Below, piece by piece: positions 37,899 through 49,248 of a DNA stretch of 55,672 nt. Each line of letters opens with the position of its first letter. Position 1 is the first letter of the stretch. Both the position numbers and the translations under genes were made by a program. The notes below the pieces were generated by a model. That model was given only the letters and a program-made list of their open reading frames with translations, did not search any database and was not told the origin of the DNA. This DNA comes from Caldilineaceae bacterium (GTDB lineage Bacteria > Chloroflexota > Anaerolineae > Caldilineales > Caldilineaceae), in NCBI GenBank assembly GCA_019637695.1, contig JAHBVG010000039.1, positions 1-55,672 of the forward strand, written 5' to 3'.

Positions 37899-38462
37899 AT
37901 GGCCCTATTTGTACGTGAATTGAAAAATGACGAGCGGAAAGAACTTGAATCTCTGGCTCAACAGTCGGAAGGCGATGTACCCGAGCAGCGATTAATGATT
38001 GTGCTTCTGTCCGCACAGGGGCGCCGCGTCCAAGAGGTCAGCCGCGAAGTTGCTCTGCACCCGATCAATGTTCGCAAGTGGATCCATCGCTTTAATGAGG
38101 ATGGCATTGATGGATTGCGCAGCGGGAAATCGCCAGGGCGTCCCCCTGTCTTTTCGGCGCAGCAACGGGAGCGTATTGTAGAAATCGCCAGCGCCGATCC
38201 ACGCCAATTGAACATGAACTTTTCACAGTGGTCGTTACAACGATTGCGCAAATATCTGATTCAGAATGCAATTATTGACCAGATCTCTGTGGAAACGATT
38301 CGTCAGGTCTTGCGTGCCAATGGGATCAAACACCGGTTGAACCGTAGTTGGCGCAGAGATGCGTTTATCCGCAGTAGCCGCCGTCCGGCGCCTAAGCTTA
38401 ACTTGCGCTACGAGACTTCACGGCAGTATAGTCAGCGCGCTGCCAGCATCCCTCAGGTATAG
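37899..38462 (+). CDS. IS630-type helix-turn-helix protein lacking a transposase catalytic domain
   Basis: The 187-residue product has a tandem helix-turn-helix region as found at the N terminus of IS630/Tc1-like transposases: [20 protein letters not shown], then [19 protein letters not shown], then a second winged-helix-like part ([29 protein letters not shown]). The DDE catalytic domain is absent; after NRSWRRDAF the sequence becomes Arg/Ser-rich and stops. No terminal inverted repeats were seen. Either it is a decayed transposase or a domesticated DNA-binding regulator; the intact frame, GGGAGAAGGAAAAG ribosome site and a clean terminator downstream favour a working gene. Confidence 0.7.
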   Translation: MALFVRELKNDERKELESLAQQSEGDVPEQRLMIVLLSAQGRRVQEVSREVALHPINVRKWIHRFNEDGIDGLRSGKSPGRPPVFSAQQRERIVEIASADPRQLNMNFSQWSLQRLRKYLIQNAIIDQISVETIRQVLRANGIKHRLNRSWRRDAFIRSSRRPAPKLNLRYETSRQYSQRAASIPQV

Positions 38463-38532
38463 CGACTGGCTGCTCTAAATTGGCTTCCCGCTGACATCCA
38501 TCTCAGACTTGAATTTCCCCAGCGTGCTATTG

Positions 38533-38564
38533 AACCGGTCTCTTCGGTGGGACCGGTTTTTTGT
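38533..38564 (+). terminator. Intrinsic terminator after the helix-turn-helix gene
   Basis: AACCGGTCTC and GGGACCGGTT form a stem (one G-T pair) around a TTCGGT loop and are followed by TTTTTTG. It lies 70 nt after the stop of the helix-turn-helix gene. Confidence 0.85.
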
Positions 38565-38749
38565 TGCATCCGCCAACATTGATAGCAAATCGTAATCTAA
38601 ATAGCCATGAATATCCAATAAAATGAATATCAGAAATCACTGTATGATCATTCAAGTTCAGGATGCATCACACGTGTATAAGTGGTCATCTGTTGGGATT
38701 GTATTGTCACTATTTACAGACTGGTTGATTCGATAAGGACTTGCGGCAA

Positions 38750-41700
38750 ATGCAGATGAAATTCCCATCCATGTTCAGCAGCCCGGTTCTCTTCTATTGG
38801 GCAAGGATCGTCCTGCTTGTGTCTATTTTGGTTGGGCCTTTCCCCAATCGAGTAGTCGCTCAGGACGCGAATATGCAACCCAGGAGTGAAGCTGCCGTTG
38901 ATACGCCAGCGGTCACGGTAAGCGCTTCTGTTTCCCCATCTTATTTAGATACGAGCGGGGTGGTCACATATAACATCACGGGCAGCAACAATGGCAACAG
39001 TTATGGGAACGACTTCAGGGTCAACTTTACTTTGCCCAGCGGTTTCACCTATCGATCTGGTACAACACGGATCTATATTAACGATGCATTGGTGAGTTCG
39101 GCCAATCCTACCATGAGTGGGCGCACGCTCTCTTTTGCGCCAGGACCTTTCCCCAGCCGGCGCACTGATTCCTACTTTGGCATCAATACCTTCATCCAAG
39201 ACAAGTGCGAGGATGAACGCTACCGCAACTGGCAATTGGATCGCACTTATGGCCTTGTAGGGTGGCATGCCTACGCCAAACAACTCTTCCACGGCATCCG
39301 CACGGACACAACTGGGCCCAAACCTTGTTGGGTTGATTTTGTCAATGCGGCCTATGATCGGGGGCTACAGCCGGTGATCCGGCTGGCTGGCGTTCACCGC
39401 GGCGATTACTGGGAAAAGCCCACCGACATCAACGCCATGGCGGATGCGATGAGACGGGTTGTGCAGGGTCTGCCCCGTCGTAGCGGCAAGAACCTTTATA
39501 TTCAAATCTGGAATGAGCCAAACCTCAATGTTGAATGGGGAGGGAAGGCAAACGCGGCTGAATTTGGGCGGTTTTTCGTGGCGGCGTCGAATGCGATCCG
39601 CAGCCTCAACGATCCGCGCATCGTGATCCTAAGCGCGCCGTTGGCGCCGGGCGGGAATATTTCTCCGACCAATTTCAACAGCCAGATGTTTTCGGCTGTC
39701 CCCGCAGCGCTTTGGGCCTGGGATCTCTATGCTGTTCATCCTTACCCAGCCAATCACCCCCCTGAATATAACGTCCATCGTAAAACGGCAACCTACCCAC
39801 AGATGACTATCGACTCTTACATGAGCGAGGTAGAACAACTCGCCGCCTGGGGACGGCGCGGGGTGCGCGTCTTTTTGAGCGAGACAGGCTACGATCTATG
39901 GAACAACACCTACGGGTGGGAAGGCTTCCCAGCGATTACAGAATGGAATCGGGCCGATTATATGGTGCGCGCTTACCGCGATTATTGGAAGGGCTGGGCT
40001 GAGATCGTTGGGGTGGCCCCTTACCAACTCAGCGACCCCAATAATGTTTGGGCAAAATGGAATTGGATCGATGGCAATGGCAGCAGCTATGGCAGTCCAC
40101 GCCCACAGTTTGAGCGGGTCCGCGATAATGTCGATAAGAGCAACCCCTATGTGGCAAGCCGCGTGGAGATTGTCTTCCAGGTCACTACGTCTAACGTCAG
40201 CGGCGTCCATTACGGGGAGTTAGGCGCGACGATCTCCAACGGTGGGGTCAGCGGCACAGGATCGACGGCGCCTGTGACGATCCGCAGTGGCGCGCCGACA
40301 CCCACACCCACGTATACGCCGCAGAACAATCCGACAGCGACGCGCACACCAACCCCTGGTTCCCAGGCAACAGCGACGCGCACACCCACCCCTGGCTCCC
40401 AGGCGACAGCGACGCGTACACCGACCGCTGATCCTTTTTTGGCTACAGTTACCGTTTCCGCGCTCAACTTACGCACAGGCCCAAGCACGAACTATCCGGT
40501 CATTGTCACCCTTGCGCAGGGAACTTCGTTGAGAGTCTTGGGGCAAGAAAGCGCTGGGCAATGGATCAACGTGCGGGTTCTCAGTGGGAGCGCAAGCGGA
40601 CAGGTTGGGTGGGTAGCCAAGATGTACACGAGTTTTACGGGTAGCGCGCCGATTGTGGCGACACCCGTACCGCCGAACACGGCGACGCCTCTACCCACAG
40701 CGACGGCAACTCGTACCCCAACACCTCTACCTACAGCGACGGCAACGCATACGCCAACGCCTCTACCCACAGCGACGCCAACCGAGACGCCAACACCCAC
40801 CATCACCGCTACATCCGAACCGACAGCGACAGGTACGCTTGTGGCTACGGAGACGCCAGCACAGACAGCTTCTCCTACGCCTACCCAGGAGCCGACGGCA
40901 ACGGAAACAGCCACATCCACCGCAACTGCAACCGAGACGCCGACAGAGACGCCGACAGATACGGAAACACCAACAGAAACACCAACGCCAACGGAGACGG
41001 AGGCGCCGACGGAGACGCCAACGCCGACCGAGACGGACACACCTACAAGTACGCCGTCCGCAACCCTGACGCCCACGGCGACCGAGACAGCAACACCCAC
41101 CGAGACCCCTACGAACACACCTGTCCCTACAGTGCAATTGGGCGTACTCAAAGTACTCTCTGTGGGTCAGGAACCATATGGCATTGCCGTTGATAGCAAC
41201 CACCGCCGGCTCTATGTGGCCAACCAGCGTAGCAACTCGATCTCTATCTTTGACATCAACACACTCGATCTACTCGACACGCTTGATCTCTCTACAGTCT
41301 CTGGATTAAGTGGGATCGCCGTTGATTCTGTGCGGCAAATCATCTATGCGCCCGCCAGGTTTACAAACGAGTTAGCCGCGATTAATATCGGCGCGCGTAC
41401 ACTCCTTTGGAGTACGGAAACAGGAAATTCTCCCAATAGTGTGGCCTTGCACAGTAACGGTGACATCGCCTATGTCACCAACCAGGATAGTGATAGCCTT
41501 ACCACTACCCGATTGAGTGATGGCGCCAGATCCGATGTTGCAGCCGGTGGACAACCCAGTTTTGTCTATTTTGATCAGGTAAGCCGCCAGATTTACGTCA
41601 CCAATTATCGGGACGGTACACTCGATGTATTTGACGAGAAGGGTATCCGGCTTCAGAGTATATCAACGGGGGCAGGCAGTTATGGAATCGCCTTTGATGA

Positions 41701-43525
41701 AGCGCGTCGACTTCTCTACACGGCCAACGTTGACGCCAAAAACATTAGCGTCATCCACGTGGACGAGGCGGGCAGCGCCCTGCATCTTGGCGACGTTATC
41801 CTCAACTGTCAGCCACGGACGGTAGCCGTCAACCCCAATAGTGGGTATCTCTTCGCTGTCTGTTCCGAAGAAAACCGCACACACATCTATTACAGCGATG
41901 ACCGCAGCTACCGATACGTGGGATGGTTGCCGCTGGGGAAAGGCGCTGGGGAAGGCGCTGCCGTCGATCCATTCACCAATCGGATCTTCTTTAGCAACAC
42001 CGAAGACGACACGATCACGGTGATCTCTGATGGCGGACCCATGATTGTGCCTACACCGACGCCAACGGCAACGCCGACCCCCACGCCGCCGCCCCTGTGC
42101 CCCGCGGTTATGGACGGCTTTGAACCGGACGACGCGCCCGATGTGGCCTATCTGCTCGAACTGGCGAATCTGCAAGCGGAAAGAAGTTTCCACACCCCGG
42201 GCGACGCTGATTGGTTCCGGTTGGATCAACCAGCGCCAGAGTCGGACACCTTTTACAGCTTCCGCGCGCTGGCCGCCGATCCCGCCCTGATGGTGCGCCT
42301 TGAGGTGTACGATAGCACCGGCGCGGTCCTCTTGATAGCTGGTTTTGACGGGATCACCGTGAGAGTTCCCCAGGGCATGGATCCGCTCTATCTACGCATC
42401 AGCAATGGCAGCGACTACGCCGACTGTAACAGCATCTACGCGTTGACCGGGGAAAATCTGGGGCCAATGAATGAGACCGTTTACCTGCCCCATCTGGCTG
42501 GCGGATCGGACCAGGGCGCCGTCCAGAGTAGCGCGGCCATGATCGCTGCTTCATTGCCGCGGCTGGCGCAACCGCCCTTCGCCGCGGAAGCGCTGGCTTG
42601 GGATCGATCCACTGGCTCGATCTACAGCGCTGGCGCTGGCTTCCTGCGGCTGCACAACCGGGACGGCAGTCTGCGCACACAGGTCGCCATCGGCGAACGG
42701 CCCCAACAGCTCATGGTGGACGCGCAGACCCTCTACCTGAGCAACTGGGGCGCTGAAATCAAGAGCGAGTGGATCGGCGTCATCCAGGATCAGCGGCGTA
42801 CCCTGGACTCGTTGACGCCGCCTCCCGCAGGTGTTGTGGAACTGCGCGACCCACTCAGCGGCGACCTGCGCGCCAGCGTCACAGGGCTGAATCGCCCCAG
42901 TGGATTGGCGACCAACCGCGCCGGTCTCTGGATTGCCGAAACCGGCGCGGACCGGTTGCTCCTGGTCGATCCGCAAAACGGAATGCTGCGAGGAACACTG
43001 CCATTGGCAGGTTCACCCTATGTACTCGCCGCCGCCGCGGATGGTCTCTTCGTCACGCTGCCGGGGACCAACCGCGTCGCCTTTGTCGAAAACAGCGGCG
43101 CCATCCGCTGGCAGACCGAACTCGACGGGCTGGGTCTGCCTCAGGATCTGGTCTACGACGCCGCGGCGGATCGACTCTACGTCCTCTACTTGCTCTCGCC
43201 GCGCTATGGGCAAATCGCCATCCTCAACGGCAGCAGCGGCGCCATCCTTGACCAGATCGAGCCAACGTTGAGGCGTCCACTGCGCAACGCCAGCGCGCTG
43301 GATCTGGACGAAAGTCGCGGACACCTGCTGATCAGCACGGATCAGGGCATCGAACGCTTCCGCACTGCCGATCACGCCCCGTTGGATCGCATGCCCGCAG
43401 GCCGCTTCGCCGGTCCCTTCAACTTCTTCGTCGAGGAAGATGTAGCCGATCTGCCTATCGTCTGGCACATCGACCGGAGTCGGGCAGAGATGGGACCGAA
43501 GGCGATTGTCATGAGTGGAGAGTGA
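38750..43525 (+). CDS. Giant secreted mosaic protein: DUF11-like domain split by a glycoside hydrolase, SH3b, two propellers
   Basis: ATG 38750 lies 10 nt after AAGGA; a TTG nine bases earlier is too close to that site. The 1591 residues read: signal peptide (to about 38); first half of a DUF11-like beta domain (about 55-138); a TIM-barrel, clan GH-A-like domain (about 140-467) with IQIWNEPN (E256, acid/base candidate) and FLSETGYD (E378, nucleophile candidate); second half of the DUF11 domain ([20 protein letters not shown], about 470-512); a Thr-Pro linker with three repeats; an SH3b domain (about 565-629); a 160-residue Thr-Pro-Glu linker; a YVTN-like beta-propeller (about 797-1100); a pre-peptidase-type domain (about 1113-1240); and a C-terminal propeller. 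It probably acts at the cell surface on glycans. No sorting signal was recognised. Confidence 0.85.
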   Translation: MQMKFPSMFSSPVLFYWARIVLLVSILVGPFPNRVVAQDANMQPRSEAAVDTPAVTVSASVSPSYLDTSGVVTYNITGSNNGNSYGNDFRVNFTLPSGFTYRSGTTRIYINDALVSSANPTMSGRTLSFAPGPFPSRRTDSYFGINTFIQDKCEDERYRNWQLDRTYGLVGWHAYAKQLFHGIRTDTTGPKPCWVDFVNAAYDRGLQPVIRLAGVHRGDYWEKPTDINAMADAMRRVVQGLPRRSGKNLYIQIWNEPNLNVEWGGKANAAEFGRFFVAASNAIRSLNDPRIVILSAPLAPGGNISPTNFNSQMFSAVPAALWAWDLYAVHPYPANHPPEYNVHRKTATYPQMTIDSYMSEVEQLAAWGRRGVRVFLSETGYDLWNNTYGWEGFPAITEWNRADYMVRAYRDYWKGWAEIVGVAPYQLSDPNNVWAKWNWIDGNGSSYGSPRPQFERVRDNVDKSNPYVASRVEIVFQVTTSNVSGVHYGELGATISNGGVSGTGSTAPVTIRSGAPTPTPTYTPQNNPTATRTPTPGSQATATRTPTPGSQATATRTPTADPFLATVTVSALNLRTGPSTNYPVIVTLAQGTSLRVLGQESAGQWINVRVLSGSASGQVGWVAKMYTSFTGSAPIVATPVPPNTATPLPTATATRTPTPLPTATATHTPTPLPTATPTETPTPTITATSEPTATGTLVATETPAQTASPTPTQEPTATETATSTATATETPTETPTDTETPTETPTPTETEAPTETPTPTETDTPTSTPSATLTPTATETATPTETPTNTPVPTVQLGVLKVLSVGQEPYGIAVDSNHRRLYVANQRSNSISIFDINTLDLLDTLDLSTVSGLSGIAVDSVRQIIYAPARFTNELAAINIGARTLLWSTETGNSPNSVALHSNGDIAYVTNQDSDSLTTTRLSDGARSDVAAGGQPSFVYFDQVSRQIYVTNYRDGTLDVFDEKGIRLQSISTGAGSYGIAFDEARRLLYTANVDAKNISVIHVDEAGSALHLGDVILNCQPRTVAVNPNSGYLFAVCSEENRTHIYYSDDRSYRYVGWLPLGKGAGEGAAVDPFTNRIFFSNTEDDTITVISDGGPMIVPTPTPTATPTPTPPPLCPAVMDGFEPDDAPDVAYLLELANLQAERSFHTPGDADWFRLDQPAPESDTFYSFRALAADPALMVRLEVYDSTGAVLLIAGFDGITVRVPQGMDPLYLRISNGSDYADCNSIYALTGENLGPMNETVYLPHLAGGSDQGAVQSSAAMIAASLPRLAQPPFAAEALAWDRSTGSIYSAGAGFLRLHNRDGSLRTQVAIGERPQQLMVDAQTLYLSNWGAEIKSEWIGVIQDQRRTLDSLTPPPAGVVELRDPLSGDLRASVTGLNRPSGLATNRAGLWIAETGADRLLLVDPQNGMLRGTLPLAGSPYVLAAAADGLFVTLPGTNRVAFVENSGAIRWQTELDGLGLPQDLVYDAAADRLYVLYLLSPRYGQIAILNGSSGAILDQIEPTLRRPLRNASALDLDESRGHLLISTDQGIERFRTADHAPLDRMPAGRFAGPFNFFVEEDVADLPIVWHIDRSRAEMGPKAIVMSGE
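40334..40425 (+). repeat. 36-bp tandem repeat, 2.5 copies, inside the coding sequence
   Basis: Units start at 40334, 40370 and 40406 (ACAGCGACGCG...) and encode [16 protein letters not shown] blocks in the first linker. Near-identity of the units suggests recent expansion, so copy number may vary between strains. Confidence 0.8.
40649..41130 (+). repeat. Degenerate Thr-Pro-Glu coding repeat (long linker)
   Basis: About 480 nt encode an uninterrupted low-complexity linker of [12 protein letters not shown] and TETPTET units. At DNA level it is made of ACG/CC-rich triplet and hexanucleotide words. It separates the SH3b domain from the first propeller and probably forms an extended, possibly O-glycosylated spacer. 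Confidence 0.8.
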
Positions 43526-43580
43526 AAGGTGAAAGGTGAAGGGAAAACATCGGGTTGATTTTCACTCTTCACCCTTCACT
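43521..43580 (+). repeat. Fold-back repeat built from GTGAAAG words
   Basis: AGTGAAAGGTGAAAGGTGAA (from 43521) faces TTTTCACTCTTCACCCTTCACT (43559-43580). The arms pair imperfectly. The stop codon of the giant secreted protein gene (TGA 43523-43525) is part of the left arm, so the hairpin begins exactly at the end of the gene. Confidence 0.65.
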
Positions 43581-43583
43581 GCG

Positions 43584-43613
43584 TTGCATCCCTCGCCTCG
43601 TTTGGGGTATAAT
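43584..43613 (+). promoter_or_regulatory. Predicted promoter of the glycine riboswitch-gcvP unit
   Basis: A perfect TATAAT (43608-43613) lies 18 nt after TTGCAT (43584-43589). Transcription would start near 43620, about 20-25 nt before the first riboswitch aptamer. Confidence 0.55.
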
Positions 43614-43639
43614 TGACACAAGAATTGCATACTTGCCGA

Positions 43640-43847
43640 TGCATGGCGAGAGAGACTCCGGTGCAACGGAGCGCCGAAGGTGCAAGCCAGGGGAAGGAGC
43701 CACGCCTCCTTTGGTGACACTCTCAGGCAAAGGGATCGTCGTGATGCGGCCACTCTGGAAAGGACTCCCCACAACAGGGAGGACACCGACGGGGCAAGTC
43801 TGTAGCGGAAGGGCTGCGGATCAATCTCTCAGGTCTAGGACAGGGTT
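43640..43847 (+). promoter_or_regulatory. Tandem glycine riboswitch (gcvT motif, two aptamers)
   Basis: This structured RNA leader binds glycine in two consecutive aptamers. Aptamer 1 (about 43645-43745) shows GCGAGAGAGACTCC, GCGCCGAAGGTGCAAGCC and ACTCTCAGGCAAAGGGA. Aptamer 2 (about 43749-43847) shows CACTCTGGAAAGGACTCC, CACCGACGGGGCAAGTC and AATCTCTCAGGTCTAGGACA. These conserved blocks and their order match the gcvT class, and the downstream gene is the glycine decarboxylase gcvP, which glycine would induce. A terminator hairpin follows as expression platform. Confidence 0.95.
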
Positions 43848-43849
43848 GA

Positions 43850-43877
43850 CGGGCATTCGTTGAGAATGCCCGTTTTT
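43850..43877 (+). terminator. Terminator hairpin of the glycine riboswitch expression platform
   Basis: CGGGCATTC (43850-43858) pairs with GAATGCCCG (43864-43872) and is followed by TTTTTGTT. It begins only a few bases after the second aptamer, so glycine binding can decide whether transcription continues into gcvP. Confidence 0.88.
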
Positions 43878-43882
43878 GTTGG

Positions 43883-43920
43883 CTAGACCTGCCGGGTTTC
43901 AGAAAACCCGGCAGGTCTAG
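43883..43920. repeat. REP-like hairpin, copy 1
   Basis: CTAGACCTGCCGGGTTT and its exact reverse complement form a 17-bp stem around CAGA. It has no T-run. The core matches the second copy at 43939 and is related to the act terminator at 19629. Confidence 0.8.
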
Positions 43921-43938
43921 AACGAAGTCTGTCGAGCC

Positions 43939-43974
43939 AAGACCTACCGGGTTTCAGAAAACCCGGCAGGTCTT
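43939..43974. repeat. REP-like hairpin, copy 2
   Basis: AAGACCTACCGGGTTT pairs with AAACCCGGCAGGTCTT (one mismatch) around the same CAGA tetranucleotide as copy 1. It ends 8 nt before the GAAGGAG ribosome site of gcvP, so it could affect translation initiation. Confidence 0.8.
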
Positions 43975-43995
43975 AATAGAGAGAAGGAGTTTCGC

Positions 43996-46937
<2,942 letters not shown>

Positions 46938-46938
<1 letters not shown>

Positions 46939-46986
46939 GGATTGGGGATTGGGGATCGGGTCAACGAAAGGGGTGATTAACCCCTT
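46938..46986 (+). repeat. GGGGATT word repeats and a small hairpin after gcvP
   Basis: Two to three tandem copies of GGGGATT start at the stop codon of gcvP, followed by the 7-bp hairpin AAGGGGT-GATTA-ACCCCTT (46968-46986). The hairpin has no T-run and would be a weak terminator. Confidence 0.5.
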
Positions 46987-47006
46987 GGCTTCCAAATAAA
47001 ACGCGA

Positions 47007-47053
47007 AGAGAGCGGGCTGACGGATTCTTCAAGAATCCGTCAGCCCGCTCTCT
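47007..47053. terminator. Large hairpin between convergent gcvP and transporter operon
   Basis: A 23-bp perfect inverted repeat (AGAGAGCGGGCTGACGGATT on the left arm) with almost no loop lies between two convergent genes. Read leftward it is followed by CGCGTTTTATTTGG, which supports termination of the minus-strand operon; for gcvP a T-run is lacking. Confidence 0.7.
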
Positions 47054-47068
47054 ATTGATTGGCTATTT

Positions 47069-48097
47069 TCAGCCAGCGACTTGCTCCCTGGCGCTCTCTT
47101 CGGTAACAGGGTGATCGTCATAGAGGTAGCAAGCCGCCTCGTGTCGCCCCTTCCCTACCACGTAGAGGGGTGGCTGCGCGGTCAGGCACTTGTCCATGCG
47201 CGCCGGGCAACGTGGGTAAAAACGGCAGCCGCTTTTGATGTTCACACGCATCTGTTCATCATCCACCGAAGTGGCTTCCATATCCCCGCCCCAACGCACT
47301 TTCGGATCGGGCACGGGGATCGAGTTGATCAGCAGTTGCACATAGGGATGTTTGGGATTCTCGATCACCTGCATCGTATCGCCGCGCTCGGCGGTCGCCC
47401 CCTGATAGAGCAGGTAAATACGGTCGCCGATCTGATAGGCAGTGCTGAGATCGTGGGTGATGTAGAGGAAGGAGATGCCCTCTTCGTCGCGCAGGCGCAG
47501 CATGATATCGAGGATCATGGCGCGCAGCGAGGCATCTACCATGGAGACGGGTTCATCGGCCACGATCAGCCGCGGTTTGAGCAGATAGGCGCGGGCCACC
47601 ATCATGCGCTGGCGTTGTCCGCCGCTGAGTTGGTGGGGGTATTTCTCCAACACCTCTTCCCCGCGCATACCGACGACGTTGAGTGCTTTTTCAATCAGAT
47701 CACGGGCGTCCTTTTTGTTGTTTGCCATCTTAAAATTGTTGATGACCAGATCGAAGATGTGCTTCACCCGGTAAAAAGGATTGTAGACAGCATAGGGATC
47801 TTGAAAAACTGCCTGCACCTCGCGCCGGTATTCCATCGTCTGGTTGCGGTCCATAGAACCGGTATCATTCCCCTTGTAGAGGATCTGCCCCGACGTCAAG
47901 TTGACAAACCCCAGCACCAGGTTGGCAAGCGTCGTCTTGCCGCTGCCGCTCTCGCCGGCGATGGTGGTGATGGTTGCCGGTTTGGCGTCGATGGTCAGGT
48001 TAAAATCTTGCAGCGCCACCGTGGTTGGCCCGGTCTTCAAAAAGCCGCCGCCGTAGACTTTTGTCGCGTTTTTGATCTGGAGGAGTGGTTGGGTCAT
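47069..48097 (-). CDS. Opp/Dpp ABC transporter ATP-binding protein (OppF-like), operon 3
   Basis: This is the last gene of the third, minus-strand transporter operon, 342 residues. Walker [11 protein letters not shown]-loop AVFQDPYAVYNP, signature LSGGQRQR, Walker [17 protein letters not shown] and H-loop ITHDLSTA are intact. DEPVSMVD in place of the usual DEPVSALD marks a distinct OppF branch often linked to oligosaccharide uptake. The C-terminal cysteine motif GCRFYPRCP is present. ATG follows TTAGGATATTTCA. About 140 nt with a fold-back repeat separate it from the OppD gene. Confidence 0.92.
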   Translation of the reverse strand: MTQPLLQIKNATKVYGGGFLKTGPTTVALQDFNLTIDAKPATITTIAGESGSGKTTLANLVLGFVNLTSGQILYKGNDTGSMDRNQTMEYRREVQAVFQDPYAVYNPFYRVKHIFDLVINNFKMANNKKDARDLIEKALNVVGMRGEEVLEKYPHQLSGGQRQRMMVARAYLLKPRLIVADEPVSMVDASLRAMILDIMLRLRDEEGISFLYITHDLSTAYQIGDRIYLLYQGATAERGDTMQVIENPKHPYVQLLINSIPVPDPKVRWGGDMEATSVDDEQMRVNIKSGCRFYPRCPARMDKCLTAQPPLYVVGKGRHEAACYLYDDHPVTEESAREQVAG

Positions 48098-48113
48098 TGA
48101 AATATCCTAACTC

Positions 48114-48246
48114 GATGAATAGAGATGAATGATGAATAAAGAATGGGCATGGACATTGTCGTCGGGGCGGCGAACCCTTTTGTTTCACAAAACGAGATCC
48201 CAATAAGAGGTCATTTCCTCTCGCCATTCATTATTCTTTATTCATA
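48114..48246. repeat. Fold-back repeat built from GATGAATA words
   Basis: GATGAATAGAGATGAATGAT with further GAATAAAGAATG words (48114-48145) faces CATTCATTATTCTTTATTCA (from 48224). At least 13 bp (ATGAATAAAGAAT) pair exactly around about 85 nt. The right arm overlaps the stop codon region of the OppD gene. It lies within an operon, so it is unlikely to be a full terminator. Confidence 0.65.
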
Positions 48247-49248
48247 GTATAAGTGACACGCCACATGATGGTTCGGCCTGACCTCCAGCAGCGGCGGATC
48301 GACGGCCAGGCACTTTTCGTGGACGTGGGGACAGCGCAGTTGGAAGATGCAGCCGGGGGGCGGGTTGCGCAGATCGTGGGTGATGCCTTCAGTGAGCTTG
48401 AGCGGTTTGCGCTCCTTGATCGAGGGGATGGATTCGATCAGCAGTTGGGTGTATGGGTGCAGCGGCTCCTCAAAGACCGTCTCTACCGGCGAGATCTCGA
48501 CCATGCGCCCGGCGTACATCACCGCCAGCCGATCCACCAGTTGGGCCATCAGCCCCATGTCGTGGCCGATGATGATCATCGAGACGCCCAATCGCTCTTT
48601 CACATCGAGCAGCGTCTCACCCACCACGCGTTGCACCACCACATCCAGCGCGCTGGTCGGTTCATCCGCAATAATGAGGCTGGGGTTGAGGGCAATCGCC
48701 ATGGCAATGCAGGCGCGTTGCTTCATGCCGCCGCTCAACTCGTGGGGATACATATTGTAGACCCGGCTGGGCAGACCCACTGTCGTCAGCAGACTCAGGA
48801 TACGCTCCTTGAGTTGGCGGCCCGACTGCCGCCCCTCGTGGGTCTCGATGGCGTCGCCGATCTGTTTGCTGATGCGCATCACCGGGTTGAGTGAGTTCAT
48901 CGCCCCCTGTGGGATCAAGGCCAGGCGATTCCAGCGTACATCGCGCAATCCCTGCCCATGCAACGTCGCCAAATTGATGCCGTCCAACAGGATTTCACCG
49001 CCGACGATCCGGCCCGGCGGCTGCACCAGCCGCAGGATCGCCATGGCCGTGGTCGTCTTGCCACAGCCCGACTCCCCCACCAGCCCAACAATCTCACCCT
49101 GGTAGACCTTGAAGCTGACGTTATCTACGGCGCGCACATTGCCCGTGGGCGTGGCGTAGTAGACCTTGAGGTTGTTGATCTCCAGCACAGCTTTGCGATC
49201 TTTAGGACTTTTCGGCTCTTCGACAACATGGGTCATGGAAACTGTCAT
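48238..49248 (-). CDS. Opp/Dpp ABC transporter ATP-binding protein (OppD-like), operon 3
   Basis: This 336-residue ATPase starts at ATG 49248, which overlaps the permease stop by four bases (ATGA); a longer in-frame start would lie inside the permease gene and is rejected. It has a 20-residue N-terminal extension, then LEINNLKVYYATPTGNVRAV, Walker [10 protein letters not shown], signature LSGGMKQR, Walker B LIIADEPTSALDVV, H-loop IGHDMGLM and the C-terminal PPGCIFQLRCPHV. The Q-loop glutamine is in LALIPQGAMNSLNP, which is the variant seen in the branch of OppD associated with oligosaccharide uptake. Confidence 0.92.
   Translation of the reverse strand: MTVSMTHVVEEPKSPKDRKAVLEINNLKVYYATPTGNVRAVDNVSFKVYQGEIVGLVGESGCGKTTTAMAILRLVQPPGRIVGGEILLDGINLATLHGQGLRDVRWNRLALIPQGAMNSLNPVMRISKQIGDAIETHEGRQSGRQLKERILSLLTTVGLPSRVYNMYPHELSGGMKQRACIAMAIALNPSLIIADEPTSALDVVVQRVVGETLLDVKERLGVSMIIIGHDMGLMAQLVDRLAVMYAGRMVEISPVETVFEEPLHPYTQLLIESIPSIKERKPLKLTEGITHDLRNPPPGCIFQLRCPHVHEKCLAVDPPLLEVRPNHHVACHLYYE

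Noticed and set aside
37715..37918. 67-residue open frame upstream of the helix-turn-helix gene
   Set aside because: It has no ribosome site or recognisable sequence and overlaps the start of the supported gene.
38741..38749. TTG at 38741 as the start of the giant secreted protein
   Set aside because: It lies one base after the AAGGA ribosome site, while ATG 38750 has a suitable 10-nt spacing.
40649..41130. Low-complexity DNA as a non-coding minisatellite
   Set aside because: The repeat stays in frame with the giant secreted protein and encodes a typical Thr-Pro linker.
43555..43863. 102-residue open frame over the gcvP leader
   Set aside because: It coincides with the tandem glycine riboswitch and its terminator, so its length is accidental.
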